NCBI RefSeq assembly: GCF_014610845.1
Contig: NZ_JABTCG010000003.1
Span: 434,001-498,000 of the forward strand
Source of the DNA: Maribacter arenosus
GTDB taxonomy: Bacteria; Bacteroidota; Bacteroidia; Flavobacteriales; Flavobacteriaceae
Reading direction: 5' to 3'
DNA: 64,000 bases
Shown: positions 9,441-17,917 of the stretch, in pieces
How positions within the stretch are numbered: position 1 is the first letter of the stretch
Layout of the letters: every line of letters starts with the position of its first letter
The notes under the pieces: generated by a model
Told to the model about the DNA's origin: nothing
The model's database searches: none
Seen by the model: the letters and a program-made list of their open reading frames with translations, nothing else
Made by a program: the position numbers and the translations under genes

Positions 9441-10055
9441 ATGGTTGATTTAGATTTGAATAAACTACAGACCGAGTTTAAGAACTGGAGAGTTTCAGAA
9501 CATTCGGCCAAAGGGATAGTTTTAGTTTCGACAACCATGGACAATGAGAACGAAATCCCAAAAATCATAGATTATCTATACACCCATGTTCCTGGAAAAA
9601 AATGGACGATTGACATAGATGGATTTAAAATCATAGCAAAGCCGAACCATCGCGCAAAGTACAATAGAATGTATACTTCAGGTTGTTTCGATATTTTCCA
9701 TTATGGTCATCTGAACATCCTTATAAAATCTAAGGAACTTTGTGACTATCTTATTGTTGGGGTTTCCACGGATGAGCTTATCGAAAAGGAGAAAGGCACA
9801 AGACCTGTTATTCCTTTTCACGAAAGAATAAAAGTGGTACAGTCCATAGGGTTCGTTGATGAGGTTATAGCCCAGGAGGATAAGGACAAACAAAAAATAG
9901 TCGATACCTATAAAATCGATGCTATTTCGGTGGGTGATGATTGGCGTGGCAGATACCCTAAAGTGAGCTGTGCCATGGAATATTTTCCGTATACTGAGAA
10001 TGTAAGCAGTACTATCTTGAAAGACGCATTAAAACTAAATTCAAAGAAAACTTAG
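9441..10055 (+). CDS. TagD-like cytidylyltransferase with an uncharacterised N-terminal domain
   Basis: Residues 77-200 form a glycerol-3-phosphate cytidylyltransferase-type domain. It has TSGCFDIFHYGHLN with catalytic HYGH (87-90), VGVSTDEL, IPFHERIKVVQSI and the late ENVSSTILKD, where ISTT is usual. It probably makes CDP-glycerol or a similar CDP-alcohol for the transferase encoded at 6751. The first ~75 residues (NWRVSEHSAKGIVLVSTTMD and so on) form an extra domain not present in TagD and not recognised. It is transcribed opposite to the rest of the cluster and its 3' end overlaps the licD-like gene tail to tail by 4 bases. Confidence 0.85.
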   Translation: MVDLDLNKLQTEFKNWRVSEHSAKGIVLVSTTMDNENEIPKIIDYLYTHVPGKKWTIDIDGFKIIAKPNHRAKYNRMYTSGCFDIFHYGHLNILIKSKELCDYLIVGVSTDELIEKEKGTRPVIPFHERIKVVQSIGFVDEVIAQEDKDKQKIVDTYKIDAISVGDDWRGRYPKVSCAMEYFPYTENVSSTILKDALKLNSKKT

Positions 10056-10636
10056 GTCAAGGCTCGGTCATCCTTGGCCGTATCCCAGTCTTTGACAGGT
10101 GTTTGCCAGTCACCATAACGATAAGTAAGATATTCATCGGTCAATTTAGGAATGGCATAGGGTTTTCCTTTAAAATCCAAAGTCTTGAAACTATTATAAT
10201 ATTCAGAGGGAACATTCTTTACTTTATTCGCAATTTCCCAATATGTCTTTTTGTTCTTGGTGTATTTTATAAAAACATCAAGGCAAACGTTACCTTTTAT
10301 TAAACCAAAAAAACGCTTGGTACGTATTTTGATCATTCTCAGCTCCCCTTTCTTAAAGCCGTCCGAATCTTTGTCAAAGGTTCTTGTACGTACCCTAAAG
10401 CCCTTTTTTTTAAGTGTTACCAAAAGATTATCCAATTTACCTCTTTCATTTTCATGGATCGAGATATCCAAATCATTGTCCCAAGGCAATAATCTTCCTT
10501 CACGACGCAATCCCAAAAGCGTGCCGCCCTCTAACCAGTATGTAACATTACATGATTCGAATAGTGTTATAACATCGGATAGTAGTTTTTCCGCCTCAAT
10601 TAAATTTTCACCTTCAAGTGTTATATCGTAAGCCAT
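10052..10636 (-). CDS. LicD/fukutin-type phosphotransferase
   Basis: This 194-residue soluble protein has the LicD nucleotidyltransferase-fold signature. It shows WLEGGTLLGLRREGRLLPWDNDLDIS (split: EGGTLLGLRREG at 36-47, WDNDLDISI at 52-60), a later DVFIKY, and the C-terminal YLTYRYGDWQTPVKDWD. LicD proteins move phosphocholine or another polyol phosphate from a CDP carrier to a glycan. Together with the LicC-like and TagD-like genes it points to phosphate-linked decoration of a surface polymer. Confidence 0.88.
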   Translation of the reverse strand: MAYDITLEGENLIEAEKLLSDVITLFESCNVTYWLEGGTLLGLRREGRLLPWDNDLDISIHENERGKLDNLLVTLKKKGFRVRTRTFDKDSDGFKKGELRMIKIRTKRFFGLIKGNVCLDVFIKYTKNKKTYWEIANKVKNVPSEYYNSFKTLDFKGKPYAIPKLTDEYLTYRYGDWQTPVKDWDTAKDDRALT

Positions 10637-10769
10637 TTATAAAATAAATAAGGTTGAACGTAGTATTTGGAAATACAACACTGCAAACCTACCAATTTAT
10701 AGCTTATAAAAAATATGGATTAAAATCGCTTCAAGGTATAGCGGTATAAATGGACTAAGAAATGGGGTC

Positions 10770-11567
10770 TTAGGGCATGGTTTTGAAAACAGCGGACCAC
10801 TGTTCTTCCCGCTCCAGCCGTTGGAGTTCGCGATAGCGTTCCACATCGCACAGGGCGTCAAGATGACAGATGACCATACCTTTTCTACCATCAAGGAAAC
10901 CAAGTCTAATGATATAGCCGCAAAAGAATTTCCACATGGGTTTTATGAGAAGCAGGGCATAACTGAACCTTTTGTTATTGTTGAAGGCCTCTTTGGCTTT
11001 TAACCTACCGTATAACACCATCTTGTTCTTGTACATACTATAATCCTTGTAACAAAAATGGGTAAGCTTGTTCTTGAACTTTCCGGTCGTACCGTTTATA
11101 TCCAAAGTTTCGTGTACAATACGCTTATCAGAAAAGCTCACTTTACTTTTTCGAAATAACCTGTAATTTTTGTCGGTTTGCCACCCACTAAAACGAAGGC
11201 GCTCTTTTTGGAACATGAATTTTCTGTAGAACCAATAAGCTACATGTTTTGGATTATTATTTATCGTGTCTATTATTTCTTTCCGAAGATTTTCTGGGAC
11301 TACCTCATCGGCATCCAAAAACAATACCCAATCATGTGTGGCTTGTTTTAAGGTAAATGATTTTTGGGCCGTAAAGTTTTTGAACGGATTTTGAATGACC
11401 TTTACCTTAGGATGGTTTACAAGATATTCATAGGTACCATCCGTGCTGTAAGAATCAACCACAATAATCTCATCTGCAAAGGAAACGGACTCGATACATT
11501 TTTCGATATATCCTTTTTCATTGAAGGTAATAATTAGGGCGGTTATTTTTTCTTTGGCTTGTGGCAT
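10770..11567 (-). CDS. family 2 glycosyltransferase (WaaE/KdtX-like)
   Basis: This 265-residue GT2 enzyme starts KITALIITFNEKGY with VVDSYSTDGT, LFLDADE and RFSGWQTDKNYRLFRK. It is clearly paralogous, by eye over its whole length, to the C-terminal half of the fusion protein at 6751-8586. Family members add a sugar to lipopolysaccharide core or O-antigen. No membrane segment is present, so it acts at the inner face of the cytoplasmic membrane. Confidence 0.88.
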   Translation of the reverse strand: MPQAKEKITALIITFNEKGYIEKCIESVSFADEIIVVDSYSTDGTYEYLVNHPKVKVIQNPFKNFTAQKSFTLKQATHDWVLFLDADEVVPENLRKEIIDTINNNPKHVAYWFYRKFMFQKERLRFSGWQTDKNYRLFRKSKVSFSDKRIVHETLDINGTTGKFKNKLTHFCYKDYSMYKNKMVLYGRLKAKEAFNNNKRFSYALLLIKPMWKFFCGYIIRLGFLDGRKGMVICHLDALCDVERYRELQRLEREEQWSAVFKTMP

Positions 11568-11762
11568 AGGTTATAATTCATTGGATGGTTAGACCAATTG
11601 GTGTTTTTATGTAACAGAAAAAAAACGAAAAAAGTATGTATTGTACTTAAAATTCCTACAAATTTCGAATCGAATATAAGATTACTTCTAAAATAACAGA
11701 GGATAATCAATCATATATCCATTATCCATTCCCCAATTTAAATTATAAACAAGTTGAAATGC

Positions 11763-11788
11763 AAAAACCCTACTCAAAAGCAGGGTTT
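11763..11788 (-). terminator. rho-independent terminator after dapD
   Basis: On the minus strand a 7-bp perfect stem AAACCCT/AGGGTTT with a 10-base loop is followed by a T run (TTTTT). It lies 27 bp after the dapD stop. Confidence 0.65.
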
Positions 11789-11815
11789 AATAATCTATTG
11801 ACTATTTGAATATTT

Positions 11816-12631
11816 TTAAACGGCTACATCATATTCACGCAACGCATCGTTCAATGATGTCTTTTTGTTGGTACTTTCCTTTCTTTTACCAATAATCAAT
11901 GCGCAAGGTACCTGAAAATCCCCTGCGGCGAATTTTTTGGTATAACTCCCTGGGATAACTACAGATCGGGCAGGAACAAAACCTTTTGTTTCTACAGGTT
12001 CATCACCGGTTACATCTATGATCTTGGTACTCATGGTCAATACAACATTTGCACCTAAAACCGCTTCCTTTTCGACCCGAACTCCTTCGACAACAATACA
12101 TCGGGAACCAATAAAGGCTCCGTCCTCAATAATGACCGGTGCTGCCTGTAGTGGTTCAAGTACGCCTCCTATACCAACACCACCACTCAAATGGACATTC
12201 TTGCCGATTTGGGCACAACTGCCAACAGTGGCCCAGGTATCGACCATGGTACCTTCGTCTACATAGGCCCCTATATTCACATAGCTTGGCATAAGGATAG
12301 TCCCTGGGGAGATATAGGACCCATGTCGTGCCACGGCATGGGGAACCACACGTATCCCTTTCTCTTTATATCCCCTTTTTAAAGGAATTTTATCGTGATA
12401 CTCAAAGATGCCTACTTCAATGGATTCCATTTTTTGAATGGGAAAATAAAGTACAACCCCTTTTTTTACCCATTCATTGATTTGCCATCCCTTTTCAGTA
12501 GGTTCGGCACAACGAAGTTTTCCGGCATCCAGTAAATCAATTACTTCACGGATGGCATTTTGCGTTTTTTGCTCTTTCAATAGTTCCCTATTGTCCCATG
12601 CCTTTTCTATAATCTGTCTAAGTTCAGTCAT
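11816..12631 (-). CDS. dapD: 2,3,4,5-tetrahydropyridine-2,6-dicarboxylate N-succinyltransferase
   Basis: The enzyme succinylates tetrahydrodipicolinate in the succinylase branch of lysine/diaminopimelate synthesis. The 271-residue length is the family standard. After an alpha-helical N-terminus (LRQIIEKAWDNRELL) comes a left-handed beta-helix of hexapeptide repeats (GTILMPSYVNIGAYVDEG, VHLSGGVGIGGVLEPL, AFIGSRCIVVEGVRV). It is a monocistronic gene with its own promoter and terminator. Confidence 0.96.
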   Translation of the reverse strand: MTELRQIIEKAWDNRELLKEQKTQNAIREVIDLLDAGKLRCAEPTEKGWQINEWVKKGVVLYFPIQKMESIEVGIFEYHDKIPLKRGYKEKGIRVVPHAVARHGSYISPGTILMPSYVNIGAYVDEGTMVDTWATVGSCAQIGKNVHLSGGVGIGGVLEPLQAAPVIIEDGAFIGSRCIVVEGVRVEKEAVLGANVVLTMSTKIIDVTGDEPVETKGFVPARSVVIPGSYTKKFAAGDFQVPCALIIGKRKESTNKKTSLNDALREYDVAV

Positions 12632-12651
12632 TTTTCTTCTTAAGATTTTGA

Positions 12652-12659
12652 CAAATATA
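12652..12659 (-). promoter_or_regulatory. -7 element of dapD
   Basis: TATATTTG on the minus strand matches TAnnTTTG and ends 20 bp before the dapD ATG. A -33 element is not convincing. Confidence 0.45.
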
Positions 12660-12713
12660 AGGGCTGAAACCTGAATTGATCCCGTGTTTTTATACTTATA
12701 ACAATTTATGCTT

Positions 12714-12721
12714 TATTTTTG
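12714..12721 (+). promoter_or_regulatory. -7 element of the ruvX-def operon
   Basis: TATTTTTG matches TAnnTTTG. Transcription would begin near 12728, just before the TTG codons at 12730 and 12736. An ATG at 12676 would lie upstream of the transcript, which argues for the shorter RuvX start. Confidence 0.45.
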
Positions 12722-12735
12722 CCAAAAAATTGGAA

Positions 12736-13146
12736 TTGGGTAGAATTGTCGCATTGGATTATGGAAAAGTACGAACTGGGATTGCGGTTACAGACGAATT
12801 GCAGCTCATTGCTTCCGGGTTGACAACGGTAAAGACCGTTGACCTTATTTCATTTTTAAGGAAGTACGTATCAGAGGAAAATGTTGAACGGTTTGTTATT
12901 GGGGAACCCAAGCAAATGGATTATACACCTTCTCAGGCTGAGGAATTGATTATTCCATTCATGAAACATTTGGCTAGGACCTTCCCTGAAGTTCCCATTG
13001 AAAGACAGGATGAGCGGTTCACCTCTAAAATGGCATTTCAATCCATGATCGATGGGGGAATCAAGAAAAAGCAGCGTAAAAATAAGGCGTTGTTGGATGA
13101 AATAAGTGCAACCCTGATTTTACAGGCTTATTTAAATAGAAGATAG
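12736..13146 (+). CDS. ruvX: Holliday junction resolvase-like protein RuvX/YqgF
   Basis: The product is an RNase H-fold nuclease-like protein linked to Holliday junction resolution and 16S rRNA 5' processing. Signs are GRIVALDYGKVRTGIAVTD with the first catalytic Asp, IGEPKQMD, and PIERQDERFTSKMA with a conserved E/D pair. The TTG at 12736 places the first codon where relatives read MGRI, giving 136 residues, a normal length. The longer frame from ATG at 12676 adds residues unlike the family. The stop codon directly abuts the def ATG. Confidence 0.88.
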   Translation: MGRIVALDYGKVRTGIAVTDELQLIASGLTTVKTVDLISFLRKYVSEENVERFVIGEPKQMDYTPSQAEELIIPFMKHLARTFPEVPIERQDERFTSKMAFQSMIDGGIKKKQRKNKALLDEISATLILQAYLNRR

Positions 13147-13737
13147 ATGGTATTACCTATAGTTGCTTATGGCGACCCAGTGTTACGTAAAGTTGGAAAA
13201 GAGATCGAAAAGGATTTTCCCAAGCTTGATGAATTGATCGAAAATATGTGGGAAAGCATGTATAATGCTAGTGGGGTTGGTTTGGCAGCACCCCAAATTG
13301 GATTGCCACTGCGGCTTTTTATAGTCGATGCCACTCCATTTGCCGAAGATGACGAACTTACTGAAGCGGAACAAAATACCCTGAAGGAATTCAAGCAAGT
13401 ATTTATAAATGCTAAAATAGTAGAGGAGACCGGTAAGGATTGGGCTTTTAATGAAGGTTGCCTAAGCATTCCGGATATTCGTGAGGATGTTTTCAGAAAA
13501 GATACGGTAACCATCACTTTTATGGACGAGTGCTTTAAAGAACATACCGAAACCTATGATGGTATCTTAGCCCGAATCATTCAGCACGAATATGATCATA
13601 TTGAAGGCATTTTGTTTACCGATAAGCTATCATCATTAAAAAGGCGATTATTAAAAGGTAGACTGTCGAATATTTCGAAAGGTAAGATAAGTGTGGACTA
13701 TCGCATGCGATTTCCAAACATGAAAAAAGCCCGATAA
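13147..13737 (+). CDS. def: peptide deformylase
   Basis: The enzyme removes the N-formyl group from nascent proteins. All three motifs are intact: GVGLAAPQIG (43-52), EGCLSIP (103-109, metal ligand C105) and QHEYDH (146-151, ligands H147 and H151, catalytic E148). The 196 residues fit the type I enzyme with a Bacteroidota insert (EDDELTEAEQNTLKEF). It starts immediately after the ruvX stop, so the two are cotranscribed, and the DUF5606 gene follows 56 bp later. Confidence 0.96.
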   Translation: MVLPIVAYGDPVLRKVGKEIEKDFPKLDELIENMWESMYNASGVGLAAPQIGLPLRLFIVDATPFAEDDELTEAEQNTLKEFKQVFINAKIVEETGKDWAFNEGCLSIPDIREDVFRKDTVTITFMDECFKEHTETYDGILARIIQHEYDHIEGILFTDKLSSLKRRLLKGRLSNISKGKISVDYRMRFPNMKKAR

Positions 13738-13793
13738 TTTAACGCTGTTATTAGGGGAAATATAGCATCTTTGCAACTGAAAAATTTTAAGGA

Positions 13794-14213
13794 ATGAGTT
13801 TAGAGAAAATATTGTCGATTGGAGGTAAACCTGGTCTTTATAGATTATTGACACAAACCCGTTCAGGTTTTGTGGCGGAATCACTACTAGATAAAAAACG
13901 CACCACTGTTAGCGCACAGAGCAATGTAAGTGTTTTATCCGAAATCGCGATTTACACCTTAGAAGAGGAAATGCCTTTAGGGGAAGTATTCCAAAAGATT
14001 CAGGTCAAGGAGAAAGGTGGTAAGACCTCCGTAGGCCATAAAGAGGACAAACTAAAATTGGAGGAATATTTTTTTGAGGTTTTGCCGAATTATGATGAAG
14101 ACCGTGTATATGCCAGTGATATCAAGAAAGTCATTCAATGGTACAATATTCTTCAAGATAACGGTATTACTGAATTTGTCAAGGATTCCGAGGATGCATT
14201 GGAAGAGGAATAA
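13794..14213 (+). CDS. DUF5606 family protein
   Basis: This 139-residue soluble protein belongs to a Bacteroidota-specific family that regularly follows def. It starts LEKILSIGGKPGLYRLLTQTR (split LEKILSIGGKPG / LYRLLTQTR), a small SH3-like fold. An acidic helical C-terminus (YASDIKKVIQWYNILQDNG) follows. No function has been established. The gene order ruvX-def-DUF5606 supports a role near translation or a housekeeping function, by inference. Confidence 0.85.
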   Translation: MSLEKILSIGGKPGLYRLLTQTRSGFVAESLLDKKRTTVSAQSNVSVLSEIAIYTLEEEMPLGEVFQKIQVKEKGGKTSVGHKEDKLKLEEYFFEVLPNYDEDRVYASDIKKVIQWYNILQDNGITEFVKDSEDALEEE

Positions 14214-14220
14214 TCCTATT

Positions 14221-14667
14221 TTAATAAATGGCAATTAGGATTTCAACGACTTCCGAATCCTGATTATATACCTCAAAATCAGCTGTATACTTTCTATTGA
14301 GTTTTTTGTCATTTTTCTATATATATCGCCATTGTTTCACCATAGCATGTGGCATTTCACCTTCAGCGATGAATCTTTAATAGGTACCCCCTCCAAAAGC
14401 ACACCCTACCATACCGATAGGAATTTCGTTAAGTTCATTTACCCGTACTCCGATTATGGCTGTATACCTGCCGGTATAGTCCGATTCATAATCCGTATAA
14501 ATGGCATAAATGGTTTCATCGATTTTATTTGGAATTTTGGACGCAATAGCCTCTGAATAAAACCGACCCCACAAATCACCTAGATCTTTTACGGATTTAC
14601 CTTAGTTCGTGTTTTGGACCGCTATTCCAATGATTTTAAACGGTTCAATTTTTTGTCCACTGGTCAT
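14221..14667 (-). pseudogene. GyrI-like effector-binding-domain protein interrupted by three in-frame stop codons
   Basis: Reading the minus strand from ATG 14667 gives one continuous frame of 148 codons ending at TAA 14221. It starts MTSGQKIEPFKIIGIAVQ and continues LWGRFYSEAI, IPNKIDETIYAIYTDYES, PIGMVGCAFGGGTY, AEGEMPHAM, VKQWRYI and NRKYTADFEVYNQDSE, as expected for AraC-effector/GyrI-like domains. Three codons are stops: TAA after QNTN, TAA after GGGTY (family usually Q) and TAG after WRYI (family usually W). No frameshift is present. All three fit single transitions (CAA to TAA, TGG to TAG). It is most simply a recent pseudogene. Confidence 0.8.
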
Positions 14668-14726
14668 GAATTATCCCTAATTTCCATTACTTTTTTATGC
14701 CCAACCCAGAAATTAAAAAAGCATTT

Positions 14727-16235
14727 TTATTGCGAAGTGGTCCTTATGAATTCGGATACATCGTTCTTGAATTTTACCAAGGATGGTTCATGGGTGTACA
14801 TCATGTGTCCTGCTTCGTAATATTTCATAATGATATTATTCTTGATATCCTTCGTTAGTCCAAGGTGGTTTATACTATGTTCAACGCCGTAGAAAACCGT
14901 GGCGAGATCATAAATGCCATTTAACACCAAGACTTTCATATTGGGATCTCTTGAAAGTGCTTCGGCCATGTCTATCCCCGTATTAATCGCCGCTTGTGTA
15001 CCCCATCGATTATTGCCTTCATGTGACCAATCCCATTTAAAGCCTTCACGGCGACCCGCTGTAATAGTATACGTAAGCTTTTTATTTACTCTAAGTGTCC
15101 TGTGGAGATAATCCAGAAAACCTGTAATATAGGCCGGTGAAATTGCTGAACTTTGTGGGTCATGACTACCTTCTTGAGCCAATAAATCTTGGTTTATTCC
15201 GGTGAACCTAGAATCCAAACGACCGACGATTTCACCCTTATCCCTTAAAAATTCGGCAAAAAACTCACTTGCGGTAACTCTTAGATCAGCCTTTACCCAG
15301 TAAGCTGGTGAAGTTCCGGTATACGCTCCCAGTTTGTTAGCTACTTCTTGTTTTTCACTATCACCCAATCGATCTCCTTTGAACAAGGCTGGGGTATATT
15401 CATTCTCGGTGAAACTGCGAATTTCATCCAAATATGCATAGACATCCTCAGGCTTGTCCTCAACCATATCATGATACCAGGCAGTTGCGGCATAGGTAGG
15501 GAAATGTACGATATAAGGTAGGTCATCATTTGGAGGGAACAACAACGTTCTCAGATCGAAAACCGCCGAGACCATAATTACACCGTTCATGGCTATACCC
15601 TGGTTCAATAGCTTATTCATAACACCTGCATTCCTAAAAGTGCCATAACTTTCCCCTAACAGATATTTAGGACTGTTCATGCGGTCATGAGCAATTAGAA
15701 ATTGGGTAATGAACAAGGATAGACTTCTTATATCTTGGTCGACTCCCCAAAAATCATTGAATTTAGCTTTGCCGACGGGAATACTAAGTCCGGTACCTAC
15801 AGGATCTATCATAACCAAATCGGCAACATCCAAAATAGAATAGTTATTGTTCATTATTCTATAGGGTGCCGCAGGGGTTGCCACAGGATCATTGACAACG
15901 ATTCGTTTTGGTCCAAGGACGCCCATATGCAACCAAAAAGAGGAAGAACCAGGACCGCCATTATAAGCAAAAACAATAGGCCTGTTACGAGATCCCGCTG
16001 AGCGTTTATCCTCTCCCTTGGTGTAATAGGTATGTCCCATTAAAGCAATAGGGTCATTGTTTTCATCGCGAACTTCGAAAGTACCTGCTTCCGCGGTCAA
16101 ATAGATCGTTCTACCATTAATGTTGACACTTTGCATTGTTTTTGAAATCTCCGCTTTAGGAATGGTGTCATTTGCATTTTGGGCAAAAGTTGTGCATCCT
16201 ATTAATGTGAAGACCAGAAATACGATTTTTTTCAT
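14727..16235 (-). CDS. secreted serine carboxypeptidase-like peptidase (S10)
   Basis: It is an exported peptidase with a signal peptide (MKKIVFLVFTLIGCTTFAQ, from ATG 16235; an in-frame ATG at 16259 adds 8 residues and is less likely). The S10 alpha/beta-hydrolase signs are AYNGGPGSSS forming the oxyanion region, nucleophile Ser in LLGESYGT, Asp in VLNGIYDLAT and His in AGHMMY. About 500 residues fits the bacterial S10 group. It lies 41 bp downstream of the GH20 gene in a run of same-strand secreted hydrolases (20678-14727). Confidence 0.88.
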   Translation of the reverse strand: MKKIVFLVFTLIGCTTFAQNANDTIPKAEISKTMQSVNINGRTIYLTAEAGTFEVRDENNDPIALMGHTYYTKGEDKRSAGSRNRPIVFAYNGGPGSSSFWLHMGVLGPKRIVVNDPVATPAAPYRIMNNNYSILDVADLVMIDPVGTGLSIPVGKAKFNDFWGVDQDIRSLSLFITQFLIAHDRMNSPKYLLGESYGTFRNAGVMNKLLNQGIAMNGVIMVSAVFDLRTLLFPPNDDLPYIVHFPTYAATAWYHDMVEDKPEDVYAYLDEIRSFTENEYTPALFKGDRLGDSEKQEVANKLGAYTGTSPAYWVKADLRVTASEFFAEFLRDKGEIVGRLDSRFTGINQDLLAQEGSHDPQSSAISPAYITGFLDYLHRTLRVNKKLTYTITAGRREGFKWDWSHEGNNRWGTQAAINTGIDMAEALSRDPNMKVLVLNGIYDLATVFYGVEHSINHLGLTKDIKNNIIMKYYEAGHMMYTHEPSLVKFKNDVSEFIRTTSQ

Positions 16236-16276
16236 CTTAGAGTGGTTATTTTGATTCAATGACTGACTGGTGTTCT

Positions 16277-17893
16277 TTAGTCTTTTTTAATCTCCTTATA
16301 GGAATATTTGCTCTTTTTCCAATCGATCAATGGCGATGGGTAGTATTTGACATTCATCCGATCTAAAAAAGGTGCCTGATTGGCCAACCGTACCTTGTAG
16401 TTTTCCCAATCCCGATTTTCCTTGATGGTCCAGCTCAGTTCGGAATAACCTATAACACGTGGAAAAGCCAGATGTTCCAATTCATCGATATTGCTAATGG
16501 TTTCTGACCATAAAGGTGCCTCTATACCTAGAATATTTTCCATAGGAATGCCTTCGTATTCTTCTGGTGTCCAGACATATGCCGAATCAACTGGGATATA
16601 GGCTGCCCAAGTCAGACCTAGTTTTGTAAGGGTGTCATATTTCATGTCTAAATAGGTTCTTTTAGCAGGAGAAAGTATGACCTTCATGCCTCTCGCTACA
16701 GCTTTTTGGGCATTGTCTCCGCTTGACCAATATTGTGAGATTGAGCTAGAGTCTACTTTGGCTGTGGCAATTTCATCCCACCCGATCATCTTCTTACCAT
16801 GTTTCTGTACAATTTTCTCTACTTTTTCAACGAAATAGATATAATCGTTCTTTTTAGTAACATGGCTTTCATCACCCCCAATATGGAAATAAGGGCCTGG
16901 TGTAATTTCCGAAATTTCCCGTACTACATCGTCAATAAAGGCATAGACCGTATCTTTCCGTGTATCAAAAGTGCTGAACCCTACTTGGGTACCTTCGTAT
17001 AGTTTTGGCGTCTTGCCATTTCCATTTAGAAAAGGATAGGATACCGATGCGGCATTGGTGTGTCCGGGCATATCTACTTCGGGTATCACCGTCATATAGT
17101 GTTTAGCGGCATAAGCTATTATTTCTTTGTAATCTTCTTGCGTATAGAATCCCCCGGCTTCACCACCGACCTCGGTACTACCGCCCACTTCGGTTAACTT
17201 GGGCCAGGACTTTATTTCGATCCTCCAACCTTGGTCATCGGTCAAATGTAAATGCAACACATTGATTTTATAGTACGCTAAGAGGTCGATGTATTTCTTT
17301 ACATCCTCTACGCTGAAGAAATGGCGCGCCACATCGAGCATAGCGCCACGAAATCCAAAATTCGGATTATCAATGATCTTACCGGATGCGATGGGCCATA
17401 TGCGTTGCTCGGCCAAGGTATCATTACTTTCCTCAGGTATTAGTTGACGTAACGTCTGTATACCACGGAAAGCACCCTCGGCAGTATTGGAGTTCAGAAT
17501 AACAGAATCCTGGGTAATATAGAGCTGATAGGCCTCGGGCGAATCCAGTTCCAGACTGTCCGATTTATTGATATAGATTATGCGTTCTACCAGTTCAGTG
17601 CTATTTTCATTTACCGGAATAACCAGATCCAGTTTAGCTTTGATCTTGTCTGCCAAAAATTGTCCTACCTCAGAATACCCTTCCGAATTAAGGGTGGTGT
17701 AAATGGCGGTATATCTATCAAGTCCGAATGCTTTATTCGTGGGGATAACCTTCAAGGGTTTGGGAATCAGATTTTCCTTGGCCAAATCCGTTGGCGGGAA
17801 ATCAATGCGTTTCTTCTTTACTTCTTGGCAGGCCACTATCAGTGCCCCAATAAAAAGTAAGGTAGTAGCTCTGGTTACAATAGATTTAATCAT
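16277..17893 (-). CDS. beta-N-acetylhexosaminidase lipoprotein (GH20)
   Basis: It releases terminal GlcNAc or GalNAc from chitin- or glycan-derived oligosaccharides in the periplasm or at the surface. The signal is of lipoprotein type, with lipobox LIVAC (C22). A GH20b N-terminal domain (about 40-175) precedes the catalytic barrel with FRGAMLDVARHF, NVLHLHLTDDQGWRIEI (split at DD), PEVDMPGHT and HIGGDESH, with catalytic D341-E342. The 538 residues match family length. Confidence 0.93.
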   Translation of the reverse strand: MIKSIVTRATTLLFIGALIVACQEVKKKRIDFPPTDLAKENLIPKPLKVIPTNKAFGLDRYTAIYTTLNSEGYSEVGQFLADKIKAKLDLVIPVNENSTELVERIIYINKSDSLELDSPEAYQLYITQDSVILNSNTAEGAFRGIQTLRQLIPEESNDTLAEQRIWPIASGKIIDNPNFGFRGAMLDVARHFFSVEDVKKYIDLLAYYKINVLHLHLTDDQGWRIEIKSWPKLTEVGGSTEVGGEAGGFYTQEDYKEIIAYAAKHYMTVIPEVDMPGHTNAASVSYPFLNGNGKTPKLYEGTQVGFSTFDTRKDTVYAFIDDVVREISEITPGPYFHIGGDESHVTKKNDYIYFVEKVEKIVQKHGKKMIGWDEIATAKVDSSSISQYWSSGDNAQKAVARGMKVILSPAKRTYLDMKYDTLTKLGLTWAAYIPVDSAYVWTPEEYEGIPMENILGIEAPLWSETISNIDELEHLAFPRVIGYSELSWTIKENRDWENYKVRLANQAPFLDRMNVKYYPSPLIDWKKSKYSYKEIKKD

Positions 17894-17917
17894 AATGTCA
17901 GTATAATTGTGGTTTAT

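Noticed and set aside
14614-14820. 68-codon plus-strand frame across the pseudogene and peptidase ends
   Set aside because: It is antisense to both; the minus-strand pseudogene frame explains the region far better.
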